Both the position numbers and the translations under genes were made by a program. The notes under the pieces are model-generated. The model had not been told where the DNA came from. It made no database searches and saw only the letters and a list, made by a program, of their open reading frames with translations. A DNA stretch of 64,000 nucleotides from Evernia prunastri (lineage: Eukaryota; Ascomycota; Lecanoromycetes; Lecanorales; Parmeliaceae), in NCBI GenBank assembly GCA_003184365.1, contig NKYR01000091.1, positions 1 to 64,000 of the forward strand, given 5' to 3'. Shown here piece after piece: positions 31,473 through 41,571 of this stretch (the stretch's first letter is position 1; every line of letters starts with the position of its first letter).

Positions 31473-32150
31473 TTAAGCAGAGTTCGGGTCGAAGCCAATC
31501 ATAAGGTAGTCATCCCCGTCGCCAATCTTGATCTCACCACCTTTTGTATCCGCACCATGGTCCCCTTTCCCTTGGCAATAATTGGTCGTCAGATCTTGAA
31601 ACGCCGTAGTGCAAATGCTCTGCGTGAGCGTTGGCGCGCTCGCCGTGTTGGTGAAGAAGCGGAAAATGGTGGAAATGGACCCACCGTCGGCGCCCGGGCT
31701 GGTGGCCGACTGGTAGACACGCCATGCCGTTTCCGCCTGGGGGGCGCCCGGAACTTGTCCCAGGAGATTGGTGCATGCGTCGGTGGCGTAACTGTCGATG
31801 GTCGAACTGACACCGTAGGCACCGCTTTGCTCGCAGGCGTACGAGGCGGCGTAGTTTGCGATCCGGCCGAGGTTCGTGAAGCCGCCGACGTCTGCGCTGG
31901 GGCCGCCGCGGGCTTTCACTTTCGGAGAGCTGCCGGCCCCCAGTTGTTGATGGGCGTGATCGACGAGTCCGCCCGCAATGGTTGTTGTGCGTCCGCCGTC
32001 TGGTGTGGGCGTCCAATGGAGCATGCTGTTGGAGTCGAGATGATTGACAGTTGCGGCGATGCCAGGTGCTGGGGAAGTGGTGGGTGCAGCTGCTGCAGAG
32101 GTGAAGTATAGGCTGCCAGCAGCGAGAACGGTGAGAATTGAGGAATGCAT
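31473..32150 (-). CDS. Secreted protein of unknown function, 225 residues
   Basis: Intronless, with ATG at 32150. A clear signal peptide (SSILTVLAAGSLYFTSAAAA, cleavage near residue 22) is followed by a disordered Pro/Thr region and then a Cys-containing domain. Cysteines lie in SYACEQSGAYG, YATDACTNLLGQV, QSICTTAFQDL and TNYCQGKGDHGADTKG, four in all, consistent with two disulfides. The C-terminus GGEIKIGDGDDYLMIGFDPN looks conserved. I recall similar orphan secreted proteins in other ascomycetes but cannot name a domain. A TATATAAG lies about 180 bases upstream. It could be an effector-like or wall-associated protein; that is inference. Confidence 0.8.
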   Translation of the reverse strand: MHSSILTVLAAGSLYFTSAAAAPTTSPAPGIAATVNHLDSNSMLHWTPTPDGGRTTTIAGGLVDHAHQQLGAGSSPKVKARGGPSADVGGFTNLGRIANYAASYACEQSGAYGVSSTIDSYATDACTNLLGQVPGAPQAETAWRVYQSATSPGADGGSISTIFRFFTNTASAPTLTQSICTTAFQDLTTNYCQGKGDHGADTKGGEIKIGDGDDYLMIGFDPNSA

Positions 32151-32329
32151 GATTGTTTTTGTTGATGTTTAAGTGATTGTATGAGATCGAAAGTTGGATA
32201 TGGTAGGTTGTTCGGATAGAGGTTGAAGGTGGACGTGTCTGGAGTAGATGGTGATGATGAGATGATTCTGTTGATGGTCTGAGTCTGTGGATTGTGTTTG
32301 TGTCTGCTGAATGGAGGTTCGAAAGCCTT

Positions 32330-32337
32330 CTTATATA
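32330..32337 (-). promoter_or_regulatory. TATA-like element for the 31473-32150 secreted protein gene
   Basis: TATATAAG read on the minus strand, about 180-187 bases before the ATG at 32150. Confidence 0.5.
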
Positions 32338-33391
32338 TCTTTTTCCTTCATTCCAGAGCTCTTTCATGACGTCTTGGTTGTTGCAAATGCTGGCTATATT
32401 CGGTACGAGTAAGTATATGTTCCAATCATCGAATGCAAGTCTGTTGCACTTGTCTCTGAAACTTCCAAGAAAGAGATGACTGTTGCTCTCCGTCGCTGTG
32501 GGTTGGCTGTGCCGAGGCCTAACATCAGCGGTTGATACTCGTACGTCACAACTCAGCACACCAAGGTGTTTCACAGACCCCATATCCAGCCAAGTTGTAT
32601 CACTGGATTAGAAGAATATGTGTTGGAAGAATACAACCGCGCAAGCAGTTGAAGCATAGCTGGGCAGTGTTCGTTGGCGATATGAGAATGTATGGTCCGA
32701 ACATGAGTTTCATGTGCACGCTGTGTATGGATACCTCTCTTGGCCATCTCCAATGTGATCCTTCTTGACATCATTTATGTTTGTATAGACTTGTGATCAG
32801 GGTCCGATATCCAAGTAGCACTGAGACATAACAGTAAGCTCCCTATCATTGTATCTGAACGCTAAGTCATCGCCGCCAACATTGCACAATGGAAACACTC
32901 AGGATCGGGGCCCATCGTAGAGGTATTTCTCATAGAGCCATCATACGTCATATATGTAGCTTGTTGACTTTAAGATTAGAGAAAAGGGTCTCAAGGCCGA
33001 GTAAGGCCTTATTCCTGAAGGATTTAGCGAGACGACGTTGCGTTTTCTTCCGAATGGAAGCAGCACGCACACCCACTATATGACAGCCAAGCATATCCAA
33101 CGTCGTCATCGTCACGTTACGGCGTTGACTGATCCTTTTATGTATTCAGCCTCTAGAAATGCTTCATAGAGTTCCCTGCATGTCATCATCTGAGCCAAGA
33201 TATCCAAGTAGTATTGAGCGTAGCTTGAACGGAGACTTGGAATTTTTCCAATGGATGACCCAGTCTAATAGCTTTCCACCTGAACTTATTTAAGCTCTGT
33301 TTGGACAGGAACAGGATTGTATCATTCATCAAAGAGCGAGGTAGTATACACATTGATATTTGCCAAATAAGTCGTTCTAATACAATTATGT
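32338..33391. other. Intergenic region, no gene supported
   Basis: Only short frames without motifs. Nothing else seen. Confidence 0.5.
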
Positions 33392-34239
33392 CTAATGAGC
33401 GCCCTGTCCAATCTTCTCCATACGTTCCGCCACTTGCTTCCCAACAGTTCGAGTGCCGTCCTTTAGACCCTCATGATCCTGCATTGACGCAAATATCGCC
33501 TTCCAAAACGCCCATCGCTCAATTGAACCTTTCTCTCTTGCCTTCTCTAACAATGGGCCGGCAAATGTGACCTCCTTGTCGCACTGATACACAGCTGGTC
33601 CGGTCTGTAAGATATACTGAGCAGCTGCGGGGATGAATGTGTCGAGCAAATGCGACTGGCTCTCATAATCCTTCTCGAGAGCAATACTCAGCGTCATTAT
33701 GGCCCAATCCTCTAGCTGAAAGACCTCGTTTCGGAAAAGGCAGGCGTTGAACGAGGTGAGGTTGATGAAACCAGTGTGTTTCTTGGGATCGGCATTGTAG
33801 ATGACGCGCGTTGCTTTTCCTAAGATACTTTCAGAGGCATCGTTGAAAGAGTGGTGTCGGAAATCGCCTTACCATCCCAGTATTCTCTCAGCCCGAACTC
33901 AAACTCTGGCAATTCCCTCCAGTAGTCTAAGCCAGAGTCTTCGCCGACTTTGCCTTCCTGTGAGATAGGTGGCAAACGCGAAATCGCTTTCAGCAACTCG
34001 ACGAGACGTTCGTGAGTTTCCGGCAAATCTTGGGCCGCTTGCCAGAGTAAGAACCAAAGGGCATCTGGGTCTTGGTATTTTGCGTTGCTCACAACGCGCG
34101 TGTAAGCCTTCGCTGCCTCTTCTGCCGTTGTTTTCTGATTTAGAAAATCAAGAAAAGCTCGTTTTTCTTCGATGCTGGGCATGCTTTCGTTATCTTCTCC
34201 AAGGCCGACCAACCAGGTGTCATAGGTTGTAGGAGACAT
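33392..34239 (-). CDS. DUF3632-family protein
   Basis: Two exons, 34239..33873 and 33819..33392, with a 53-nt GT-AG intron; the joined CDS is 795 nt, giving 264 residues. The junction reads REYWDG-KATRVIYNADPKK. The sequence follows the fungal DUF3632 pattern: an N-terminal helical segment with AAKAYTRVV, a middle DALWFLLWQAAQDLPETHERLVEL, the conserved GFINLTSFNACLFRNEVFQL after the junction, then LEDWAIMTLSIALE and a helical C-terminus (AQYILQTGPAVYQCDKE). No signal peptide or membrane segment. The second exon has a run of conserved sequence before its first Met, which supports the splice. Function of the family is unknown. Confidence 0.88.
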
Positions 34240-35525
34240 AGCTAAAAGGATATTGAGACGTGGACGGGAACAATTGTAGGGGCGATGAGGAAGATGATTG
34301 TGAGACACTGAGGAGAATTGTTCAAACTGGAAAGTAGAATGATGAAGGTTGGGAGATGCAGCTGGAGAGTTGAAGAGTGAAGTGGAAGCCCAAGTGGGGC
34401 TGTGCAAAGACAGGCAGCAACGCACGGCAGGTATTGCGACAGAGACCTTTGCATGCACTCACCATACAGACATAACGCTCAGCCTCAGTTGCCTTGTTGA
34501 TCAACAGCCAAGCCACACATCCGTATGTTGATATCTCGATCTTGCCCAAAGGGCAGAGTAGATGCTTGGACATGCATGGTTCGCTGCGCCATCAATCGTC
34601 ATTCTTTTGGATTGCAGCAATCCACCAACCATCCTGACCGCTCGACTCCCCACCAACAAAGTTTGCACCGACAAAGCTCGCTCGTGAATCCTACTACTAC
34701 ATGACCTCGGAGCTTGAAACAAAGTGAAATTTGATGTTATTGTTGTGCCAAGACGAACTAGGCCCTCCCGCGCGGCAATTGATCCCCGGTCTATGCTCGA
34801 AATATCCCTCTTTTTCTTTGCGTTACCTTATACCAAAACATGTATTGGTGAAACAATGAGACTGCTCCTATAGACGACATGATTCGAAAGCCGCTGCGAA
34901 GAATCGTCATCCCCCGGGAGAGCATGAACCCATTGGCGAGCCGGGAAAATACCTGATCGAGGCAGCGTGAGAGTCTTTACAACTAACAGCATTCCATTCT
35001 GGTGCACAAGTTAGTGAAAACACATGTGGCTGCGTATACAACTGCAATCCCACGCCCAGTCAAACTTGTGGCAGGTTCGATCGACATTGAGTAACAATGG
35101 CCCCGTCCTATCAACTAAGGTTCATCCTTCATGTGGCCGCGAATTCGAGCTTTCGCACATGGACAGCATGGCAACATTCCTTCCGGTTCCTGAAACCGAG
35201 GTTCATTTGGTCCACCAAGACCTCTTTCCGTCATTATGGCAATGAAGTACAGACCATGACAACAATCCCACGAGAGTGTGTTGGTTGACCAACCCTCTCA
35301 TGGTTTTCTTCTTCACCAACTTCAATGCGTCCATTGTCGGTTTCAGGACCGCTGTTACTACCCGATGATGGTCTATGAGATCACTCACTCTATAGGTAGA
35401 ACTTCAGTTACGAGACAAACATGAATCCTCATGACGTACTACTGCGCCTTGCACGATATCTTTCGCAGTGGTTATAGCACGTCAAGACCTGATACCTTTG
35501 TTAGACTCCAAGAGATCTGGAGCAG
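34240..35525. other. Intergenic region, divergent promoters expected
   Basis: It lies between divergently transcribed genes (DUF3632, minus; ribonuclease, plus). No coding frame supported. Confidence 0.5.
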
Positions 35526-35532
35526 TATATAA
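35526..35532 (+). promoter_or_regulatory. TATA box of the secreted ribonuclease gene
   Basis: TATATAA, about 181 bases before the ATG at 35713, flanked by GGAGC and GCTCC. It is followed by a C/A-rich, ATG-poor leader typical of highly expressed fungal secreted proteins. Confidence 0.6.
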
Positions 35533-35712
35533 CAAGCTCCGATTCGCACATTCATCTATCTCATCACAGCAATCCAATCTCATTCATCATACTAGAGCAA
35601 AGCAAATCCCACATCTATCCCCTTTGCACCTTCACCATCCCACACTCTAAGAAAAGAGTCCACTCAATCATTACCCTAAGCATAAGTACAACCACAACCA
35701 CAGTCATCAAAT

Positions 35713-36408
35713 ATGAAGTTCATCATCGCCGGCGGTCTCGCGCTATGCCTAGCACCCAGCGTCTTGTCCTCCGCCATACCCGTCCCCGCCGATACGAGCC
35801 CCGCACTCGACAAGAGAGTAGTCCCGCTCACACCGCCTCAAGGAACCGTGACCTGCCTCGGTTACACCGTCGCGGAGAGCGACATACTCGCCGCCATAAA
35901 CCAGGGGACTGCATGGGCGACGACCAACCCTCCCACACAGAAGGGTAAGATACTCCATCTGATGCCTCCCGCTCCGTAATCCCTCATTCTTTCAGCCCAT
36001 TGCCATCACCCTACCTCCGCCACAACATGGAAACTTCCCAGCTGAAATTCACGCTCACTCACTCACCCACCCACCCACTCACTCACTCACTCACTTACTG
36101 AATTAACTTCTTTACCAGGCTCATCCGACTACCCGCACATCTACAACAACTACGAAGGCCTCACCTTCCCCAACTGCGCCGGCTCGACCCTGTGGGAGTA
36201 CCCCGTGCTCCGATACGGCAGCAACCCGTGGGTGCCGGGGAGCACCACGAAACTGCCCACAGGCCCCGGCGGCGCGAAGGAGCCGGACCGGGTGATTTTC
36301 GCGCCGACGAACGCGAACACGGTTTCGTACTGCGGCACCATCACGCACGATCCGAACAAGCTGAATAACAAGGGCAAACTGGGCGCGTTCGTTCTGTGCA
36401 CCGTTTAA
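35713..36408 (+). CDS. Secreted guanyl-type ribonuclease (RNase N1/T1/U2 family)
   Basis: Two exons, 35713..35944 and 36119..36408, with a 174-nt intron; the CDS is 522 nt, giving 173 residues. A signal peptide spans about 1-20 (FIIAGGLALCLAPSVLSSA), followed by a short propeptide ending in a Lys-Arg at 34-35, a Kex2-type site. The mature domain shows the microbial ribonuclease signature: YPHIYNNYEG, then GSTLWEYPVLRYGS, then PDRVIFAP and YCGTITHDP. Candidate catalytic residues are H84, E104, R135 and H154, the His-Glu-Arg-His set of this fold, so it looks active. Extracellular RNA cleavage after purines, mainly guanine, is the known activity. The intron holds a CACT/CACC microsatellite. Long loops of the sarcin-type ribotoxins were not evident. 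Confidence 0.92.
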
Positions 36409-37703
36409 TGTGGGTCAGGAAGTGAGGTCGTGGCGAGGGTTTGGCAGTTGGCTATTGGAAAGGTTGGATGTCTCTGTATCATAGAGGCAACGACGTCGAT
36501 GGTAGGATAAGGCTCATTGCACCTGCTGGCAGGGTATTGCGACCGTGGGAGGGACATTGTTAGCGAAGGACATCGTGTATCTAGAGATCTCGGCTGACAG
36601 CGTGCTACCAAAATGAAAATGTACCTGCTCTTAAAACACAATCGAATTCCTTTTCGCCACTCCTTCAAATTTCGCATTCTATCCTCTGGTACGGCGGAAA
36701 ATTGAGGGATCCCGACCCAAGCGACCGGACATAGTACCCTTCACCTAACGACTTTCAATTCTTCAACAAAGCAAACTTGCCGGAAATCTTTCAGCCACAC
36801 GATATCCCGTGCGAGAGAGTAGAGGATCTCTTAGTCCAGAACAAAGTATCCGTACATAAGATGCATTCCTGCCGGCTTCGCCTTCCCAAAAGCTTTTCTT
36901 GCTGACCTCGGGGTTATGATATGCGAATCATAGTACGAGTAAGCCTAACGGTCCCTTCCGACGCTCTAAGTCCTCAACGTCAGCAAGATCCTACTTACAA
37001 CTAGAAGATTCTATTAAAAAAAATGGTATGAGAGAGGAATGCTGCACAGACTCGGCTTTGGAGGGGTGTTTGGCTGCAACCCTCCTGTTCTGTTATCTTT
37101 CATGCATCGAGTCAATCTGTGTTTCTTTTCAAAAAGAATCACAAAATACGTTGACTTGACCAACTGATTCCGTAGAGAGATGACAAATACATAAGCGCAG
37201 CAATCGGAATGATTACGGGCTTCAAATTTTTTTTCCCCCATATCATTTCATAACAGTTGAACCGAGGACATCCCTCACTCCGGGCTAGGCCTAAGCAAGT
37301 AGTGATCGCCTAAGTGGGCTTAAAGCTGGCCGGAAAACAAGAAGACGCTACACCACTGTACCATGCGCCATAGGTAATCTAGCCCCAATACAACTAGAAT
37401 AAATACCACCAGCGAACATGGCCGGCACCGTGCATTGAAGACGCCACATCTGCACCTTGTAGAGACTCTTGACGCAATGTCAAAGCTTACTTTTGTAAGA
37501 TACAAAAGATAACCTACATCCTCACATAACACTCGCAGTAATGAGCCAGCAATGGCAACATACGGCGTCACGTTCCGTGAGGCTCTCCAGATAGAGCAAC
37601 TTAGCCAGACCAGATACCGGACGAGCATACATGCGGATTATTGCAATGGGGCCAGTATGCTCCCTTTCACTCAGGTCGCACTAGGACCGGTCGGGAGAGC
37701 GCG
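36409..37703. other. Intergenic region, no gene supported
   Basis: A minus-strand hydrophobic frame at 37320-37628 (LVVFILVVLGLDYLWRMVQW) shows no family features. Otherwise nothing seen. Confidence 0.45.
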
Positions 37704-37934
37704 ATGCTTACGCTAACACGGTTGATTTGCCCCATCTCAGTTGCCAATGGTGGATTCGTAGCCTCGATCCTTCATCGATGCGTATCGGTGCACTTCGAGA
37801 CCACACTTGCCCAGCAGAACCAACCTGACACGATCACCCTTCACGCGAACTATTTGAAACGAACGGTGGCCGGGGAGACGGCTCTAGATGTGAGGAACGT
37901 AAGACTTGGGGGAAGGACCTCGACAGTCCACATC
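37704..37934 (+). pseudogene. Thioesterase-like remnant (hotdog fold)
   Basis: A plus-strand frame reads ISVANGGFVASILHRCVSVH, then QPDTITLHANYLKRTVAGET, ALDVRNVRLGGRTSTVHI. This matches the N-terminal half of fungal acyl-CoA thioesterase-like (4HBT_3/TesB type) proteins, where NGGYxAS and a YLRRT-like beta strand are conserved. After HI the similarity stops: the frame continues to 38159 with poor composition, and no C-terminal hotdog domain could be recognised in any frame downstream. The N-terminus before ISVANGG also looks eroded. Interpreted as a decayed fragment. A heavily spliced intact gene is less likely but not excluded. Confidence 0.55.
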
Positions 37935-39122
37935 CCAGTGGACAGTGCCAACCGCATGATATCCGCGTGCGAGTATGTCCAAGCTAATCAGGTCCTCGCG
38001 TCTGAAACAGATAGACATGCATCTCATTCATCCATAGCAATGACCTCAAAGATTTCAGGGCAGTTCTGCGTCTCGGACCCTGTTCTGACCCATCGGTACG
38101 TGTTGGAAGGTTCCAAAGCGGATCATAGCAGCTGTCTTGGCCAGCCCACAATCTTATAGTATTTCCCTATCCACACTGGTGGCTCCTGTCCTTTGGTGGT
38201 CGCATTCTCAATGTTTACATCCGCCCTCAACTATTTCCTACACAGCTTCCCACCACTGCACAACGTTTACCCGTGTATGTCAACTCTTTAAGCCTCAATG
38301 CGTGGTATACCTTCGGGACCGAGATCGATGTGTGTTGGGCGACGGATCGCGTGGAACGTGTCTTGGTGAGGCCGACATGGTGTCCGACCTAATGCAATTT
38401 GCCGGGGGCGAAGAGGACGGTGCCGTGCTGTGGGCGGAACTGTCCCCAAAGCTCGAAGACAGCGAGGGAAGGGGAAGCAATGTAGTCTTATATTTCCAAC
38501 AAGCTCTGCTCCTGTAGAGGCCGAGGCGATGCTCATGCGTATGTGATTGTCTCCCGGACAAGGCGAGGCCAAGGGGGGTGTCTTGTTGATTGACGGACTG
38601 ACACTTCGCCCTGCTTTCTCAAGGCTAATCCAGACCGATCAGACATCGCACGTATAGCAAGGCCTCGGAAATCCACGAATGGTCTGACCAGACCCTCGCA
38701 GAAGGCTTGCGCAGAGTAATTGTCGGATGCGTTGTAGTTCCGTATCCCTCCCTCGCCTCCTCCCAAGTCTGCGCTCGGCAAGACCTTCCCATTTTACTCT
38801 ACTAGGCTTGGCTTTATCCGAGGCGCTCTGTCGATTTTGCGACTGTCAAATCACCACGTCTTTTCTATAGAATGTTCTAAGGGAATCATTTACAAGCCAT
38901 CTATGTACGACATATGCCTCCTTTCACCCGGGCTGCAGCTCACCATTGAAGAACATTTCCGCCGGTTCTCGCTCTCTTTGGCCATACAGGTCTAGACTTA
39001 TTTGACCTTTGAGATGGAGACTACGCGAATAGCTTCATCTTTAACCCTCGTATCCAACACTGGGCTTCCCCCAGGCATACAGACTTGGCGCCACCTGCGT
39101 CTCAATGACGGTATGGCGAGCA
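37935..39122. other. Intergenic or decayed region downstream of the thioesterase remnant
   Basis: Frames between 37935 and 38520 are open but show no consistent family signal. No intact gene supported; this may include eroded thioesterase sequence. Confidence 0.4.
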
Positions 39123-39128
39123 TATATA
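39123..39128 (+). promoter_or_regulatory. TATA-like element for the Cys-rich secreted protein gene
   Basis: TATATA about 107-112 bases before the ATG at 39235. Confidence 0.5.
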
Positions 39129-39234
39129 CGAGTCGGTGTACAAAACAATGCCGAGCCCCGCCTTAAACTCGAAACATCGTACTTGACGAAAAAGAATCGC
39201 CAACCCTAACTGCGTGGAAAAACTGAGTATCATC

Positions 39235-40028
39235 ATGTATTTCGCAGTTCCAAACATCCTCCTCTTGTTTGCAAGTCTAGGCGCAACAGTCTACATAGTG
39301 CGTCTACCTCTTTCCAAACCAATATCAAACTCTAACCAGTCCACCAGCACATCGAAGACGGTCTCTGCGTCGACGTGTACGATGCCTTGAACATGAAAGG
39401 CGGGACCCCCAGCGTGGCCCTCCCGATCTGCGGCGGAACCCTCGAAGCCGCATGCGGCGTCGGTGCCGATGCACAGTATGGAAACAATCCCTATGATTGC
39501 AAAAACTGCACCACCGTAACCATCTACGACGGATTTCCCTTCTCCCGGAGCCTAGCGACTGGCAAACCCACATGCCAAGCTACATTCGCTTTCCCCGAGG
39601 ACTACGGCGATGTATACTACAGCGGCGGACGTCTCTATGACGCCTTCGGTAAGTTGAAACCGAGCCAGCTTTCCACTCCGCTGATGGACTCCGCTGACGG
39701 CCTGACATCAGGCAATCAAATCGGCGACACGTCCTGTCAAGCGCAAGGGGAGTTGGCATTGAAGTTCAAGAACCCCTGGAACTCCTACCCGAGCGCAACG
39801 CAGCCATCTCCGACGCCGTGTCCGTCGCCCGCGTTGCCACCGGCGTCGAGCGTCACGTGCTACCATGACGCTGATCCAGATGCCTGCCCGGAACAGTACG
39901 ATCCCGGCTGGTGCTATTGCAACAACGAGGCTGCTTTGTATCCGATTCAGTCCGGTGGCAACCCGTGCGGTTATACCGTTCTGCCCACGACCACGACCAC
40001 CTCGCCCGTTTGTACTGCTACTGGCTGA
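39235..40028 (+). CDS. Cys-rich secreted protein, unknown function
   Basis: Two exons, 39235..39297 and 39348..40028, with a 50-nt intron (GTGCGT...CCACCAG), phase 0; 247 residues. Exon 1 encodes only the signal peptide (MYFAVPNILLLFASLGATVY); the mature part starts HIEDGLCVDVYDALN. Cysteines are frequent and paired (LPICGGTLEAACGVG, DCKNC, GDTSCQAQGE), followed by a Pro/Ser/Thr linker and a compact C-terminal module with six cysteines (TCYHDADPDACPEQYDPGWC..., YCNN, NPCGY) and a Thr-rich tail. The C-terminal DPDxCPEQYDPGWCYCNN-like module resembles tails I associate with other fungal secreted wall enzymes, but I cannot name it. The separate signal-peptide exon suggests exon shuffling (inference). 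Confidence 0.75.
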
Positions 40029-40904
40029 TGGTGTTTTTGACGGATGAGCGGCGACATCCTACGACGCTTATACAAAGACCTTCAGAGTATGGTATGTATA
40101 TATGCGCATAATTCAGGGTCTATTTCTGTATATATTGAAGCAGGACTCGTATCTAAGCTCGTCTTTGGCCTCAGGACTCAGTCTCATTATCTCCCTCGCG
40201 TTGCATAAAGCACTATACCTACATTCCAGCACTCTTCCACAAATCGAATCATCACCGGTCTCCGCGCCGCTACATGACGCAGACAGAACGCGAAAAGCCC
40301 AAGCGCTGAGGGAACACACACGACCCCATTCTACCACCGTCCACAACAAGACGCAGGTAGCCACTTTGCTTGAATAAACCCATGGACAGGTACAGCGAAA
40401 TTCACAACGAACAGTAGCCAGCCTTCCTCGACCAACCAATCGATTAACCGATCAATCAACGTCAATGAGCCCTAAGGACCGACCAACCAACCAAATGAAA
40501 AGCAAAAAAAGACCCCCTTCTCCCAAAGTCCCCCCTTCACAATCCCGATTCTCAACCAACCACCATTCATCATCCCCCACAAACCCCCTCCTCCATCCCT
40601 TCATTCCTTCACTCAACCCAACTCACCTCTTCCTCCCTCCCACCTCCAAGCCAACTCACACCCCCTCCAATCTCCACCCCTCCCCTCTCCTCTTCACCCA
40701 AACCAACTCTTACCCTCAAGCCTCGAAAGCACCCCCACGTCTCCGCCCACAGCACAGCACAGTCCCAGCAGCTCCCGCCCTACCTTGCCCCTCCAACCTG
40801 AATGATTTAAGCGCGCACAAGTGGTAAAGCAGGCAAAGCAAGTAAAGCAAGTCACACACATATACACTCGCTACCTTCCAACGCCCATAAAACCCCCCAT
40901 CCCG

Positions 40905-40980
40905 CCTACCGACCTACTCCATCCCACCTACTCCATCCTACCTACTCCTCCATCCTACCTACCTACTCCCTCCTACTTAT
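40905..40980. repeat. Short tandem repeats of CCTACTCCATCC type
   Basis: Units of about 12-16 bp such as ACCTACTCCATCC(C/T) recur imperfectly five or so times. Confidence 0.7.
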
Positions 40981-41300
40981 CTATTTGACCAGCATCAATC
41001 TCCGCGATGCGATCAGATCGATGCTGTCGCGGTCCCATTCGACAGGGAAGGGAACGGGAGCAGCGAGGGGCGAGGAGCGAGTAGTGAGGGCAGAGGTATC
41101 TACAACGGTCGTACGAGCTACATACCCACGAAGCGGGATCCGTGCTGTCGTACTGTGGTCGTGGCTATGGCAGTGGGAGGTTGAGGCTGCCCGTTTAGCT
41201 GCGAAGAAGGAAGGGAGAGGAGAAAGGGAAGGGGGGGGAAGGAAGAAGGGTGGGGGAATTGAAGTGGGCTTGAGATGATTGAGGTGGTTGCGCTGGACAG

Positions 41301-41339
41301 GAGGGAAGGAAGGAAAGAAGGAAAGAAGGAAAGAAAGAC
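41301..41339. repeat. Purine microsatellite (GGAA/GAAA)n
   Basis: GGAAGGAAAGAAGG... alternating runs of about 40 bases, purine-only on this strand. Confidence 0.8.
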
Positions 41340-41571
41340 ATGGTGCGGATTGAGAAAGGCTTTTGTATGGGGATCTCAAAGCACGCTGCACGTGGATTAT
41401 GCAGTTGATCGCATTAACAAAAGAATCAGTGAGAGTAATATATACCTATCACCAAGTACTTTTGAACCCCTTCTTCGACGAAACCAACGGCACCAGGCAC
41501 AGCTGGTCCAGATGTTGCCGCGCATTCCCTATCTCTCCCCCAACCCTTCCCCTCAAACCCCCCTATCCTAA

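Larger units (their letters stand above)
40029..41571. other. Convergent intergenic region with strong strand asymmetry
   Basis: Both flanking genes end here. 40500-40980 is extremely C/T-rich and G-poor on this strand; 41200-41340 is A/G-rich. A possible small plus frame begins with ATG near 41021 and runs to 41278 (ending RGEREGGGRKKGGGIEVGLR), without support beyond length. Confidence 0.5.

Noticed and set aside
31534..32583. 349-codon minus-strand frame overlapping the secreted protein gene
   Set aside because: His/Arg/Ser-rich shadow of the coding frame at 31473-32150, with no signal peptide or motif.
40981..41391. 136-codon minus-strand frame
   Set aside because: No ATG at its start; sequence is low complexity and arises from the purine/pyrimidine tracts.
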